A stretch of 64,000 bases of DNA from Tenacibaculum pelagium. GTDB taxonomy: Bacteria > Bacteroidota > Bacteroidia > Flavobacteriales > Flavobacteriaceae. The notes below the pieces were generated by a model. That model was not told the DNA's origin. It saw only the letters and a program-made list of their open reading frames with translations, and did no database searches. A program made the translations under genes and the position numbers. The DNA lies in the NCBI RefSeq assembly GCF_014062345.1, contig NZ_JACGLS010000001.1:496001-560000 (forward strand). The letters are read 5' to 3'. Positions 30,201 to 37,693 of this stretch are shown here, piece after piece; within the stretch, counting starts at the first letter, position 1, and every line of letters starts with the position of its first letter.

Positions 30201-33200
30201 TACATAATTTCCATCTGCTAAACCAGTAAATGAATAATTAAGATTATTTGATGGTCCTTGAGGTGCTGGCGCTCCAGGACCTGTTACAGTTACCGTATAT
30301 GGCGGAGTACCTGCTCCAACCGTTACATTAATTTCTCCTAAATCGGTACTACAATCTGGTTGAACTGCTGATATATCTATCGTTGGATCTGTAATTCTTG
30401 TTATTGTTCTTGTCTCAGTATACTCACAATAATCTCCCACTCCATTTTTATCTCTTACCGAAATATTATAAGTACCCGCTGGTACATCTATTGGACTTGT
30501 AGTATGATTTGTAATCGTTCCTGTTCCTGTATTCTCTACAACAAAAAGGAAGTTTCCATCACCTCCACTTGGAGTTATTAAAATTTGCCCCGTATTACAA
30601 GTTTCATTTACAGTTGTAATAGTTGCTGTAACTTGAGGCAATATTGTACCTGTTCTCGTAAGATCACAACCTAAACCATCGGTAACGGTAATATCATAAT
30701 CACCATCTGTTAGATTTGTAAATGTATATGTATCAGGTGTTGCTGGATCTGGTGTTTGCCACGTAGTACCATTATCACTACTAAATTGATAATTTCCATT
30801 ACCACTTGTAACGTTAACTGTTAATGTTCCGTTTGATCCTGTATAACAAGTTACTGGAACTAAATTAAAATCTAATGTAGCTGGATCGCTAATATTAACA
30901 CTAACAGGAATACAATTATTTCTAGCAATGGTAATTTGCACATCATCTATAAAATTCCCTACTGTATTACCTCCAGCTGCTGAAACAGCGTCAAAAGCGA
31001 TAACTGTTGTAGATTGACCTACAGGTACAGTATAAGTTCCGCTATATACTCCCCAAGCAGAAGTACCGTCAGACATTGTTTCTACTACAGAGGCAGTAGC
31101 TAAATCATCACCGATCTTAACAGTTGCAACATCAGTACCACTTCTACCTCTATGTGCTACAGACCAAGAAATAACATCTCCTGGCTGAGTACAATATTCT
31201 TGATATAAAGAAGATACTGTATTTGCATTTAATTCTGCAAAAGCATTCCCTTCATGTGGTGTTACTCCATTAAAGCCATTATACCAAATCTCTATTAAGT
31301 TGTCTGAAGCAGTAGAATCCCATCCAGGAATATTATCTTCATTTGTTTGTCTAAATGTTGATCCAGATACTGCAGGCAATTCAAAACCTCCGTTTTCAAA
31401 TAAATTTGCTGTACAACCACACTCATTACAATTTCTATCATCTCTAACCATAACAATATAGTCCGCTACTCTAGAAGGTAATCCTGGAAATACTGGAGAT
31501 GATTGCCAAGTAGCTCCACCATCTATACTAAAAGTATACGGAGGTACTCCACCTGTTGCTGAAGCAGTAATTGTTCCTGTTGCTTGATTACATGTAACCT
31601 GCTCGGTTACCGAAGCAGTTAACATTAATTCGTCTGGTTGAGCAATATCATGATTTCCTAAATCTACTTCACATGTTGCGCCACCGTCTACTTCTCGAAT
31701 AAACACATTATAAGTTCCTGCAGCTAAACCAACAACTCTATATGGATTATCAGCTGTAATCGACCACGTACTTCCACCATCAGTTGAATATTCAAAACTA
31801 GGGCCGATAACGTTATTTGCTAAAATTGTTATGCTTCCATTATCTGAGCCAAAACACTCACTATCTGAAGTTGCTGTAACTCTTCCTGAAAAATCATTTC
31901 CTGCATTTACATCAACTATTCTCTCTATCACGCAATTTCTTTCATAACCTACAGCAATGGTATGTGAACCTACATCTACATTGTTAAAAACCCCTGTATT
32001 ATTTGATGTTGTAGTATCACCATCTAAAGTATAAGTGTATGTTCCAGCCGGTGTTGCTGTAACAGTAATATTCCCTGTACCATTACAGTTATAAACAACT
32101 GTATCATTTAAAACTGGTGCATTTGGTAAACCATTAATTGTTACTTGGTTTAAATCTCTTGGGCAATCATTTGCGTCTTCTACTCTAGTATCATAAGTAC
32201 CTGCTGGTAAATCTATAACTGTTAGTCCGCTATCAAAATTAGCCAAAGTATAATCAGTATCCGTAGTAAGTTTATAATAATACGAATATCCTGGTGTTCC
32301 GTCTGTAGGAGCCGTAAAGGTTATGGTTCCTAAAACTGTTCCTCCTGCTGGGTTACATTCTAAATCGGTTGCTACTGCGTTACCTCCTGCTAAAACTGGT
32401 GGCTCAGTTATTTCAATATCAGGAATTACATAATCACATTGATGTGTTGTTTTAGTAGCTCTAATATTTACTGTATATGTATTAGCTGGTAAATTATCAA
32501 AAGTTCCAGAAGTAAACCAATCAGCTCCTCCGTTTATACTATACTCTATGTTATACCCTAAATTATCTCCATCAACAGCTACGTTAATAATTCCATCTGT
32601 TAAACCATTACAGGTTATATCGGTATCTGAATTTGTAAAAGCTAAAACTGGCTCAACTTCTATTTCTACTGGCTCAGAAATAGTATAACAACCATTGTTA
32701 TCAATAACTACAAATCTATAAGTTCCTTCACTTCCGTTAGGAACAGAATAAGTATAAGTATTTGTTCCTGATATTAATCTATCAGAAATTTGAATCTCAG
32801 AAATACTTGTATATAAATCACTGTAACCACTAGGGTTAGTTGTATCTGGCTCTGACCAAACAGCAAATGTATATGGAATACCTGAGGTAGCGTCTATAGT
32901 ACCTCCGCCAGCTGTTAATTGTATTGTTCCAGGATTATCTCCATTTAAACATGTAATATCTTTAATAGCAATTGCATCTAAAGTAAGTTGAGATGGCTCG
33001 GTAATTAAAACCGTATCTGTGGCAGAACATTCTGGTGTAGACACTTCAACTGTATATAAACCTCCATTATTAACCGGAAACTCAAAATGATTATCAACAA
33101 TTGCAGTTTGAGTACCTACTACAGTACCTCCTGTAGTTGCGCCTTCATACACAACATAAGTATAGGGCCCTGGAACATTGTTAATACTAACATCAATTGT

Positions 33201-35798
33201 AGCTGGCTCTCCAGCACATTGCATATCTGTAGGATCTAATTCTAATTCAATATTTACAGCTTGAACAGCAATTAAAGGAAAAGTGTATTCACAAGATGCA
33301 GCAACGGCATCGTCTAATCTTATCGTTAAATTATAATCTCCTGCTTGAGTTATGTTTGTAAAAATATTACTGTCTTGAAAGTCTACAAAATAGCCTGCAG
33401 TTGCTGTACCAGCAACTCCACTTAAGCTATACTGATATCCGTCTGGAATATTACTTATCGTCATTTCTGCCGGAGTACCACAAATAATATCTTCAACATC
33501 AATTACTGGATTTAAAGTAGCTTTATAAACATTAAAATAATAACTTATAGGACATTGCCCATCATATAAAACATCTAATCTAAATTCACCTGCATCAGTA
33601 AAGTCTCTTGATAGCTCACCATTACCAACTTCGTTCCAAGTACAATCGGTGGCTACATTAGCACAACCTGTAAAAGTCTCGTCAGCACAAGAAGATTCGT
33701 CTAATTGAAACCATCTAACCGTAGTTGCTGTTCCTGAAAAAGAAGACAAATCAATTTCTCTTGAACTCGTACCTCCACATAAATAAATTTCGGCTAATTC
33801 AAAACTGTTATTAGGACAAGTATCTAATATTCTATCTGCTGCATCAACTAAAGGATTTGGTGCTGTATCGTAAGAAATAACTGTTATTGTCTCTGTACCT
33901 TCTTTACAAACAGATGTTGTTCCTCTTGTTACTACATAAGTACCAAGTTCTGTTACTGTAACCGATTGTGTGTTTGCTGTAAAACCATTTGGTCCTGTCC
34001 AAGAATAAGTATCAAAACCATCACCAGCTGTTAAAGTTACATCAGCTCCACATAAAGCTTGAGTTCTTTCGAAAGCACAATTATCAATATCTACCAAAAA
34101 GTTAGAAGTACCTACTACTCCAAAATTACAAGCATCTAAACTTTCGAAGCTTTCTTCGTTAGAGATTACAATACCAGATTCATCACCTGTATAATTTGCA
34201 TATGCTTGATTTTGAATAATATTAGAACATGCATCACGCAATAAATTACAATCAGCTGCTACCTGTACTCTAAATCTTATTGAATATGCTGGATCATCTT
34301 CTTCTACAAGGTTATTAGGTATCGTAAATGTTAATCTACCTCTAAAGTCGTTAGCTGCTGTTGGAGGTTCATATACATATGTTACCCCAGCTGGCACTAT
34401 TAAATCACTAGCTAATAAATCTACATTTTTAGGTAAAATATCTACTATAGTTGTAGATACAGCATCATCTGTACCTACGTTTTGAAATGCTATATCATAC
34501 CATAAATAACTACCTAAAGTTACGTCTTGTCCTGCTAAATTATTAGGCACACCCGTACCATCATCAATAGTTTTTACTAATTGTACTTTAGGTTCTATAA
34601 CCTCAACAGACAGTGCTGTTAAAAACGGCCAATAAGTATCTCCTTCAGATGAAAATCGTAATACTCCATCTTCTTGGTCATTACCAATTAAAGAGTTTCC
34701 CGAGTTATTTAACTCAAACATATCAACGTCTAACCCTAAGGTATTTTCACTATCAGGTGTTCTACCTCCTAAATAATTATTATTAATAGTAATGGTACTA
34801 TTAAAAAAGTTATCAATTTCATTTTCATCACCAGAAGTTAAACTTTGAAAATTACCTGAAGTATCTTCCAATTGTAATTCATCGCCATCAATATTTACAT
34901 CTCCTTCAAGAGCTGCAATCATAAAATTAGCCTCAACTTGACCTACAGGAATTGTTTTAAAACCTGAAAATGGTACATCATACACACCTGCACTACCATC
35001 ATCTTGTCTTTTAATCGTTGAAAAACCATCGAAAACAAAGAATTTTTTTTGTGACTCAGTTTCATTTTCATAGATAACAACTAAAACCCAACCTGCAGAT
35101 GAACCTAAACTTGAATCATATTCATCTTTACCTTTGGTTGCTTTTATATTCGCTCCATAATAAACTCCATTAGGATCTGTTAATCCTTGTAATAAAGAAG
35201 TAACATCTTTATAACATACATATGGCTTTTGATCTGATAAACCATCATCATAAATTAACTCTCTTGCTGTAGAATCAAATTTATCTGCTACAATATCTAT
35301 ATAATCACCTACTGGTAATCTAAACTTCATTTCATTAAAATCATCATCTCTGGTATTAATACCATCTTCTTCATCATCCCAGTTTTCGTATGGATAAATA
35401 CCTGCCCAATATAAACCTGCATATACCACTCTTGAACAATTAGGTAATGTTAGAGTTGCAGAAGAAGAAGAAAAAGTATCATTATGACCAGAAATACCTA
35501 GATCATCGTCAATATCGATATAATCCATATACTTATTTCCGTTGTCATCATTCCTTCCATTTCCATTAAAGGCATTATTTGATGCTCCAGCTCCAGCTCC
35601 TTGACCGTCTCTGTTTAAAGTATTATTGGCTATAAAAGTTAAATTACCTCTTAACGACAGTTCTTGTCTTAAAGAAAATGGGGTATCTGCTTTACGTTCA
35701 CCTACCTGTAAAGCACCTTCATCTTTCTGCTTTTCTTGTGATAAAGAAATAAAACTTGTGGTGAGTAATAATATATAGAATAGTATTTTTTTCATCAT
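21243..35798 (-). CDS. sprB: SprB: giant cell-surface gliding adhesin, T9SS type B
   Basis: 4851 residues, single uninterrupted frame. Signal peptide (1-20, FISLSQEK), an N-terminal module (about 20-400; SRVVYAGLYWAGIYPYE), a DUF11-like domain (about 410-520, VQLVKTIDDG), then dozens of SprB-type repeats of about 80-100 residues, each with a C-x-G-x2-(D/N)-G-x-I core and a PAGTY-like strand. The C-terminal ~85 residues (NIFTPDGDGTNDYWYPEE to MGHFTLYR) form the type B sorting domain recognised by T9SS. In F. johnsoniae SprB (about 6500 residues) moves along helical tracks and drives gliding; this protein is shorter. Two pairs of higher-order repeats and one inserted domain are listed separately. 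Two adjacent ATGs (35798, 35795) can start it. Confidence 0.93.
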   Translation of the reverse strand: MMKKILFYILLLTTSFISLSQEKQKDEGALQVGERKADTPFSLRQELSLRGNLTFIANNTLNRDGQGAGAGASNNAFNGNGRNDDNGNKYMDYIDIDDDLGISGHNDTFSSSSATLTLPNCSRVVYAGLYWAGIYPYENWDDEEDGINTRDDDFNEMKFRLPVGDYIDIVADKFDSTARELIYDDGLSDQKPYVCYKDVTSLLQGLTDPNGVYYGANIKATKGKDEYDSSLGSSAGWVLVVIYENETESQKKFFVFDGFSTIKRQDDGSAGVYDVPFSGFKTIPVGQVEANFMIAALEGDVNIDGDELQLEDTSGNFQSLTSGDENEIDNFFNSTITINNNYLGGRTPDSENTLGLDVDMFELNNSGNSLIGNDQEDGVLRFSSEGDTYWPFLTALSVEVIEPKVQLVKTIDDGTGVPNNLAGQDVTLGSYLWYDIAFQNVGTDDAVSTTIVDILPKNVDLLASDLIVPAGVTYVYEPPTAANDFRGRLTFTIPNNLVEEDDPAYSIRFRVQVAADCNLLRDACSNIIQNQAYANYTGDESGIVISNEESFESLDACNFGVVGTSNFLVDIDNCAFERTQALCGADVTLTAGDGFDTYSWTGPNGFTANTQSVTVTELGTYVVTRGTTSVCKEGTETITVISYDTAPNPLVDAADRILDTCPNNSFELAEIYLCGGTSSREIDLSSFSGTATTVRWFQLDESSCADETFTGCANVATDCTWNEVGNGELSRDFTDAGEFRLDVLYDGQCPISYYFNVYKATLNPVIDVEDIICGTPAEMTISNIPDGYQYSLSGVAGTATAGYFVDFQDSNIFTNITQAGDYNLTIRLDDAVAASCEYTFPLIAVQAVNIELELDPTDMQCAGEPATIDVSINNVPGPYTYVVYEGATTGGTVVGTQTAIVDNHFEFPVNNGGLYTVEVSTPECSATDTVLITEPSQLTLDAIAIKDITCLNGDNPGTIQLTAGGGTIDATSGIPYTFAVWSEPDTTNPSGYSDLYTSISEIQISDRLISGTNTYTYSVPNGSEGTYRFVVIDNNGCYTISEPVEIEVEPVLAFTNSDTDITCNGLTDGIINVAVDGDNLGYNIEYSINGGADWFTSGTFDNLPANTYTVNIRATKTTHQCDYVIPDIEITEPPVLAGGNAVATDLECNPAGGTVLGTITFTAPTDGTPGYSYYYKLTTDTDYTLANFDSGLTVIDLPAGTYDTRVEDANDCPRDLNQVTINGLPNAPVLNDTVVYNCNGTGNITVTATPAGTYTYTLDGDTTTSNNTGVFNNVDVGSHTIAVGYERNCVIERIVDVNAGNDFSGRVTATSDSECFGSDNGSITILANNVIGPSFEYSTDGGSTWSITADNPYRVVGLAAGTYNVFIREVDGGATCEVDLGNHDIAQPDELMLTASVTEQVTCNQATGTITASATGGVPPYTFSIDGGATWQSSPVFPGLPSRVADYIVMVRDDRNCNECGCTANLFENGGFELPAVSGSTFRQTNEDNIPGWDSTASDNLIEIWYNGFNGVTPHEGNAFAELNANTVSSLYQEYCTQPGDVISWSVAHRGRSGTDVATVKIGDDLATASVVETMSDGTSAWGVYSGTYTVPVGQSTTVIAFDAVSAAGGNTVGNFIDDVQITIARNNCIPVSVNISDPATLDFNLVPVTCYTGSNGTLTVNVTSGNGNYQFSSDNGTTWQTPDPATPDTYTFTNLTDGDYDITVTDGLGCDLTRTGTILPQVTATITTVNETCNTGQILITPSGGDGNFLFVVENTGTGTITNHTTSPIDVPAGTYNISVRDKNGVGDYCEYTETRTITRITDPTIDISAVQPDCSTDLGEINVTVGAGTPPYTVTVTGPGAPAPQGPSNNLNYSFTGLADGNYVISVSDANDCSPANATETISVPTALSGGSAAATDLACSTSGTILGTINFTAPTGGTLGSGYIYFYRLQGAPAPNPYIQIAGTSVSNLAAGTYETKVEDVNGCERPLDTVTIAPLPTEPTLTETVVYNCNGTGNITIAAVPGPTAPDTYTYILDGNAATSNTTGAFSNVGVGGHTVSVDYGSNCTVDINVTIEPDQAFNAVMTGNENPRCIGDSNGTVTVEASFPSGTVTEFEYSTDGGTTWINSGANPFAIPGFSAGATPIIQIRPVGVTTGCNISLASISLSDPDPITFNADVTKEITCNPATGATITLSNITGGNGATYTYELFNSSNVSQGTTTTTTFTNVPADSYTVIATDRLGCTSAAVPVTVNPRANVTFTPVAQCYDGSNGQIVVTVNTGNGDYSYSLDGGTNFTPVATNPFTISSLSPGPHNIRVQDGRGCFADATVTINPELFATATPTNASCTPTGEILVNPVGGSGTGYTFSAVPDGNSAGTFSGTNPITGLAANTYDVYVRDDAGCEYIIQNVVIGTTPPVEITGTPNEPTCNGDTGSVDGVITAGTGQAPYNIVITNAGGTFNDTISGFTGTNFSFNNLASDSYVITVTDDLSCSNTYSFTLANPPAIPMNIEPVLPSDCTTIVPANTGIDFNFGSLTLASYSPYTLQYTINGTDWFNMSTLTHSVSVAPHPTPGDNLYSVRGLTPGQVYYPAIRIMDGATVRCQLNNGIYVMPFQVSGIVVNVTPSGDCTTGYSVTVVAQNGVGPFEFGISTDDPINTNTWHAAIQAGPVDLDPFNPNSDFRRHIFNGIIPGLNYQFFVRDTDTGCIEMNDDPIDYSAIDSVFDVNITSSVSNQSCDGANNGQIEFTIEDTDGVLSGETINWTLYDGITDSALAITGSMTPGSYPHTFNVPATATLNPGLYFVVIETNSGGLCQWASGDVEILEGTPITGNLNVLNNITCSVDGSVRIENVSGGFGGYVYTVSTYETGTPANTVPNNLTGNLITIDDATLGGVTSVDVEVLVTDSNNCTTNLGPVTLTLSPSPVIDSAIPTSCDVNKSIAITVSSGTAPYRYSTDNGATFTAPTNSTTYTANGLAAGSYDIVVSDANGCSDTQAGVIIYDDIAFDLTPVQNLNCVPGEGVFNIEVTSGANLGTTGNFTYSVTPIATATPDNGSITGADVDQDITVTASGAYNVTVTDVTSGCSDTKSITIQDTVVPSFTHVAENSLCFGDNSGTITLTAVDNGILPLTYTISPVAGTITGNVISDLPPNTYSVTGTGTNGCTFTINNIVIGEYIQIVPSTPVVTEFECNVGTNLVNVATVTIPAGTVGGSGNYVRYVFTYDPADGSPDEIQDSSNASFSTTNTAGGAVNIVVYDDQGCSGNIATNIGAFEAITALNVTQATPITCNTGEEITVKTTPDINNITYRVTGPASYDQTIIEPVGTNSVNFTGLIEGTYTITATHPITNCVFETFYTVNEAPQFDLLITEVKDESCKDAENGKVVLEFNSTTPYGGQFDFELYDAATNTALDLSAAGLNIPNTGLAAPTSVYKLPAGTYYIIATLTSTGVPYCTAQTANFTIAEPDENLAITAVVDPQTSCSTSTDATITATATGGWGDYVYQLEDSAGTIVGTYDFATNGNNNVFTNIAPGDYRVIVRDKDGQGDLINAAEAISCRRSEFPVTVITRAPVNFTVNENDNSCDLSVAGGSIEVVNVVGGTGTYTYTLSNTGGVVETQVGSTATTYTFNNVPAGDYTVSVVDSNGCSNTAPIAITINPKLNFSLTETKKVDCSPSPDGQVELELTNWPSTSTYTYDVVGNVDGNVVTGVSITANPTTITIPAINGTPQTYTITVNDTGATPNCSVQKDIIIQPRIEPNFTASATTDDICFGSSTGEITVSVTDNGILPLDYTISPDPDGVGTVNSNTNVVFSNLPQGTYTITGVGTNGCSTQTDVTINQNNIIDLSAAIATTQFNCNAGTNTVNTAMITVDPAAIIGGSGNYVRVEFLQGATSLQNGSSFTYISTDEAGGTYTVNVYDDNGDCFGTDTVDINPFARLIDATVSVQKPIDCAQGEDINVTYNSSLPVTNVEFRLINDTSNAVLETRNTDGDFVTLLPTGTYRIEIENTDTNCVLTTYHTVEDEPEFELVIDNIQDACFGDTGNVDLSFSTATPYADDYTYEVFAVGNPTAVANGIGNGSAAITINNLPAGNYYVVINMTPNSPFCEVTSREFEIRQPAADLGVNYTLTYISCNVSDSGGAVLEGIGGWGNYQYQLVNNTTATTVQSFDPNTRITGLTAGNYTITVQDENDCTQTVDFELQDPTPLAAVITVNENDCEGQFTASIEVTNVTGGQTQDTTVRSYTYILILPNGTQVEQSSNVFNNLPAGIGYQVIVRDNKYNCEFRDTRDIVDPSVVQASANVTAAITCDRSQAEVTLSGQGGTGTTYMFSEDGVNFVLGNTFNVNAGQHTFYVRDENSCVDDVIVTVAAYEALTPTLNVINVVTCNNDENGTVSADVVGGLGNYEYQLLDENDVEIRTWQSSNLFGDLPVGFYKIRVRSTNAAGDVCEAETGIEEITQPTPLVIDEEHTDVTCFGGSNGTITIFASGANQALGYEYNINTEPADKFVTDNVFRNLPAGTYIITVKDKKGCPDTIEVTIEEPIEFSATLVSVDEQDCINDPTPVVTLDVQGGTMPYFVRINNGTEYGPYNTNTITIGAAEGIVGGQSYFFSVRDSGVGCDPAAPITFQTAEPVDLQLTVDFEYTCPSGNIIKAIVDDLYKNSMSYTLYDGAGSSVETNNTGEFVDVAAGNGYYVIATHTVTNCAEDSTSNPIDIIDIDPLVIDIDKSQKNKLIVNVTGGLEPYFYSFDGGETFSSDNEHLILQTRDYHIVVKDSRGDGCIVEEITEGVYVTIKIPNIFTPDGDGTNDYWYPEEVEDYHNIRVFIYDRYARKIQNFEGVQQGWDGLYDGKPLPSGDYWYTVYYNELSGEEKKVMGHFTLYR
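22995..24893 (-). repeat. SprB higher-order repeat pair 2, copy B
   Basis: About 633 residues (from FSLTETKKVDCSPSPD) that run parallel to copy A: SATTDDICFGSSTGEITVSV, DNGILPLDYTISP, NCNAGTNTVNTAMIT, GGSGNYVRVEF, GGWGNYQYQL and AAVITVNEND occur in the same order and spacing as in 24894-26852. Confidence 0.75.
24894..26852 (-). repeat. SprB higher-order repeat pair 2, copy A
   Basis: About 653 residues starting FDLTPVQNLNCVPGEG and containing SLCFGDNSGTITLTAVDNG, LPLTYTISP, ECNVGTNLVNVATVTIP, GGSGNYVRYVF, GGWGDYVYQL and NFTVNEND, in the order repeated in copy B, to which it is directly adjacent. Confidence 0.75.
28340..30131 (-). repeat. SprB higher-order repeat pair 1, copy 2
   Basis: About 597 residues from LSGGSAAATDLACSTSG, containing TVVYNCNGTGNITIA, EFEYSTDGGTTWI, ITCNPATGATITLS and QCYDGSNGQIVVTV, in the same order as copy 1. 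Unlike copy 1 it has no inserted domain. Confidence 0.75.
30132..32393 (-). repeat. SprB higher-order repeat pair 1, copy 1
   Basis: About 754 residues from LAGGNAVATDLECNPAGG, with TVVYNCNGTGNITVT, FEYSTDGGSTWS, VTCNQATGTITASA and TCYTGSNGTLTVNV. After removing the 501-bp insertion at 30912-31412 its length (1761 bp) almost equals copy 2 (1792 bp). Confidence 0.75.
30912..31412 (-). other. 167-residue inserted domain within SprB (jelly-roll-like)
   Basis: Residues about 1463-1629 of SprB are unlike the surrounding repeats: NLFENGGFELP, NIPGWDSTASDNLIEIW, EGNAFAELNAN and FIDDVQITIARNNC. This pattern (N-G-x-F-E ... P-G-W ... G-x-x-F-x-E-L-N) is typical of DUF642/galactose-binding-like jelly-roll domains. 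It sits between the RDDRNCNECGC end of one repeat and the IPVSVNISDP strand that normally follows. Confidence 0.65.
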
Positions 35799-35845
35799 CG
35801 TCTTTGGGGGAATTAAAGTTTTTATAACCGATTTATAAAGTTAAT

Positions 35846-37690
35846 CTATTTTACGTAAACAATCGACTTTCTATCGTAATAAGCGCCATTTAAGTTACTG
35901 TTATACATCTTAATAGCTTCTTCTCTATCGTTTGTTTTAAAAATATAAATATGCATATACCCAGTAGTTGGGTTTATAAAATAATCTGCATCAATATTAT
36001 CATTTCTTAACTCATCTACATTTCTATCTGCTAATGATTTCTTAGAGTTTACAACCGTTTGTATATAATAACCCGACTCTACTCCATTCATTGCAGACAT
36101 TGTACGAACTCTTGCAGGTGGCTGTGTTTTAGGTTCTTTATAAGTCTCTGCACTTCCACTAGCACCAATTGTTATTTTTCGAACATAAACACCGTCTTTA
36201 CCGTTCTTTTTAACTTTTATAGCTGAATCATCGCTTTCATCATCATTTTCAAACTCTCTGGTTTTATTACTAAGCCCAAGTTCTTCCATCTTATCTTCAG
36301 CATCTTCTTCTTTCGCAAATCGATCTAAATAGATGTAATACCATTTACCTTGTGGTTCAAAAATATATTTAGGATCGAAATCTAATCGTTTCCATTTTTC
36401 TATTATCGGATCTACATTTGCTTTATTTCTATACCTATCTGCAACCAAATAATACATCGTTCCACCCCCGCCAGTTCTTGTAATTGTACTTTGACGCCAA
36501 GGAGCATTAGATCTTCTTCTTAAAGAAGTATCTTTTTCATCCTCTATATTTTCTGGAGTTGTAACTTCTACAGTTTTTGGTGCTGGTTGATTCTTCAATA
36601 AGCGAAGTACCTCATCTACCTTTTTATTTAAAATATCAATAGAATCTTGCGCTCTCTGAATTTCATCCGATAAATCGTTATGTTCAGGGTTTTCGTATTC
36701 TGCTTGTTTTTCTGGAACTCGTTCTGGTAAAGTTACCTTAACATTACCACCTCTTCTTGTTGGTCGTTCTCTTCTAAACGATTTCTTTCCGAAATTATAA
36801 ATTAACCCAACTTCGTTCGTTGCAGCAAAATCACTCTTTTCATAACTAAAGCCAATTGCCAATTTATCAGAAATATTAACTCCTACTCCTGCCGAAATTC
36901 CATAAGTTTTATCGTAACCAGCTTTAACCCACCCTGCTTTTGGTAAATCTAAAATCACATTTCCTCCAGCACTAAAATCTCCTTCACCTGGTTTTCTTGC
37001 AATCGCTAAGAAACGTAAATCTGCTCTTTCAAATATACCTGAAGCATAAGTGAACTCATGTGAATACATCGCATGTGCTGAAAATGTTTTTTCACCAAAA
37101 GAAGTAATCATTTCACTCTTTTTTAGGTTGAAATCTAACAAGTTTTCAAAAAACACACCTACATCAAATTTACCAAACGATAAAGTAACCGCTGGTTGTA
37201 ACATAACCACAGGAATGTCTTGAAAGTTTCCTAAAAAAGAATCGTCTTGATCTTGCACTAAAACTCTAGCCCAATCGATACTACTTCTACTATATAAAAA
37301 GTTAAAACCAAAGGTTAAGTCCATGGTTTCATTTAATTGCAATCTCTGTGCATAATTTGCGATGGCTCCAAAATCTTTCATTGCGCCAACTTCTTGTTGA
37401 TATATTGCAAAACCAGCACCTATATTTTCACGTGTTTTACCAGCATAAGAAATTAAATGCAGTCTTGGGTTATCTTCAAAATCAACATTACTATTACGAA
37501 CTATTGCTGTTAATGATGTTTTATTTTCTCTTAAAGCAGAAAATGTAGGTACCGTTAAAAAACGATTAAACTTCATAAAGTTTCTAGAACTAAACGAATT
37601 ATAGTTCTGTCCGCTACTAGAAGTTTGCCCTAACATTGTTAAGCTACATAATAGTAAACTAAAAATTAAAGTAATTTTTTTCATCATCAT
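35846..37690 (-). CDS. sprD: SprD-like PorP/SprF-family protein with SPOR-like tail
   Basis: 614 residues. Signal peptide (1-22, ending LGQTS), then a PorP/SprF-type beta-barrel of about 280 residues (LTVPTFSALRENKTSL, GKTRENIGAGFAIYQQ, AIGFSYEKSDF). A basic linker and a short coiled coil (about 338-366) follow, then two alpha/beta modules (about 409-470, MYYLVADRYRNKANV; about 537-600, SGYYIQTVVNSKKSL) resembling SPOR domains. Three consecutive ATGs allow starts at 37690, 37687 or 37684. It sits between sprC and sprB, matching sprD of F. johnsoniae. An outer-membrane barrel with a periplasmic peptidoglycan-contacting tail is my inference. Confidence 0.8.
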   Translation of the reverse strand: MMMKKITLIFSLLLCSLTMLGQTSSSGQNYNSFSSRNFMKFNRFLTVPTFSALRENKTSLTAIVRNSNVDFEDNPRLHLISYAGKTRENIGAGFAIYQQEVGAMKDFGAIANYAQRLQLNETMDLTFGFNFLYSRSSIDWARVLVQDQDDSFLGNFQDIPVVMLQPAVTLSFGKFDVGVFFENLLDFNLKKSEMITSFGEKTFSAHAMYSHEFTYASGIFERADLRFLAIARKPGEGDFSAGGNVILDLPKAGWVKAGYDKTYGISAGVGVNISDKLAIGFSYEKSDFAATNEVGLIYNFGKKSFRRERPTRRGGNVKVTLPERVPEKQAEYENPEHNDLSDEIQRAQDSIDILNKKVDEVLRLLKNQPAPKTVEVTTPENIEDEKDTSLRRRSNAPWRQSTITRTGGGGTMYYLVADRYRNKANVDPIIEKWKRLDFDPKYIFEPQGKWYYIYLDRFAKEEDAEDKMEELGLSNKTREFENDDESDDSAIKVKKNGKDGVYVRKITIGASGSAETYKEPKTQPPARVRTMSAMNGVESGYYIQTVVNSKKSLADRNVDELRNDNIDADYFINPTTGYMHIYIFKTNDREEAIKMYNSNLNGAYYDRKSIVYVK

Positions 37691-37693
37691 TTA

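Noticed and set aside
22995..32393. Regular direct repeats considered as a CRISPR array
   Set aside because: Repeats are long, degenerate and in one coding frame: protein repeats of SprB.
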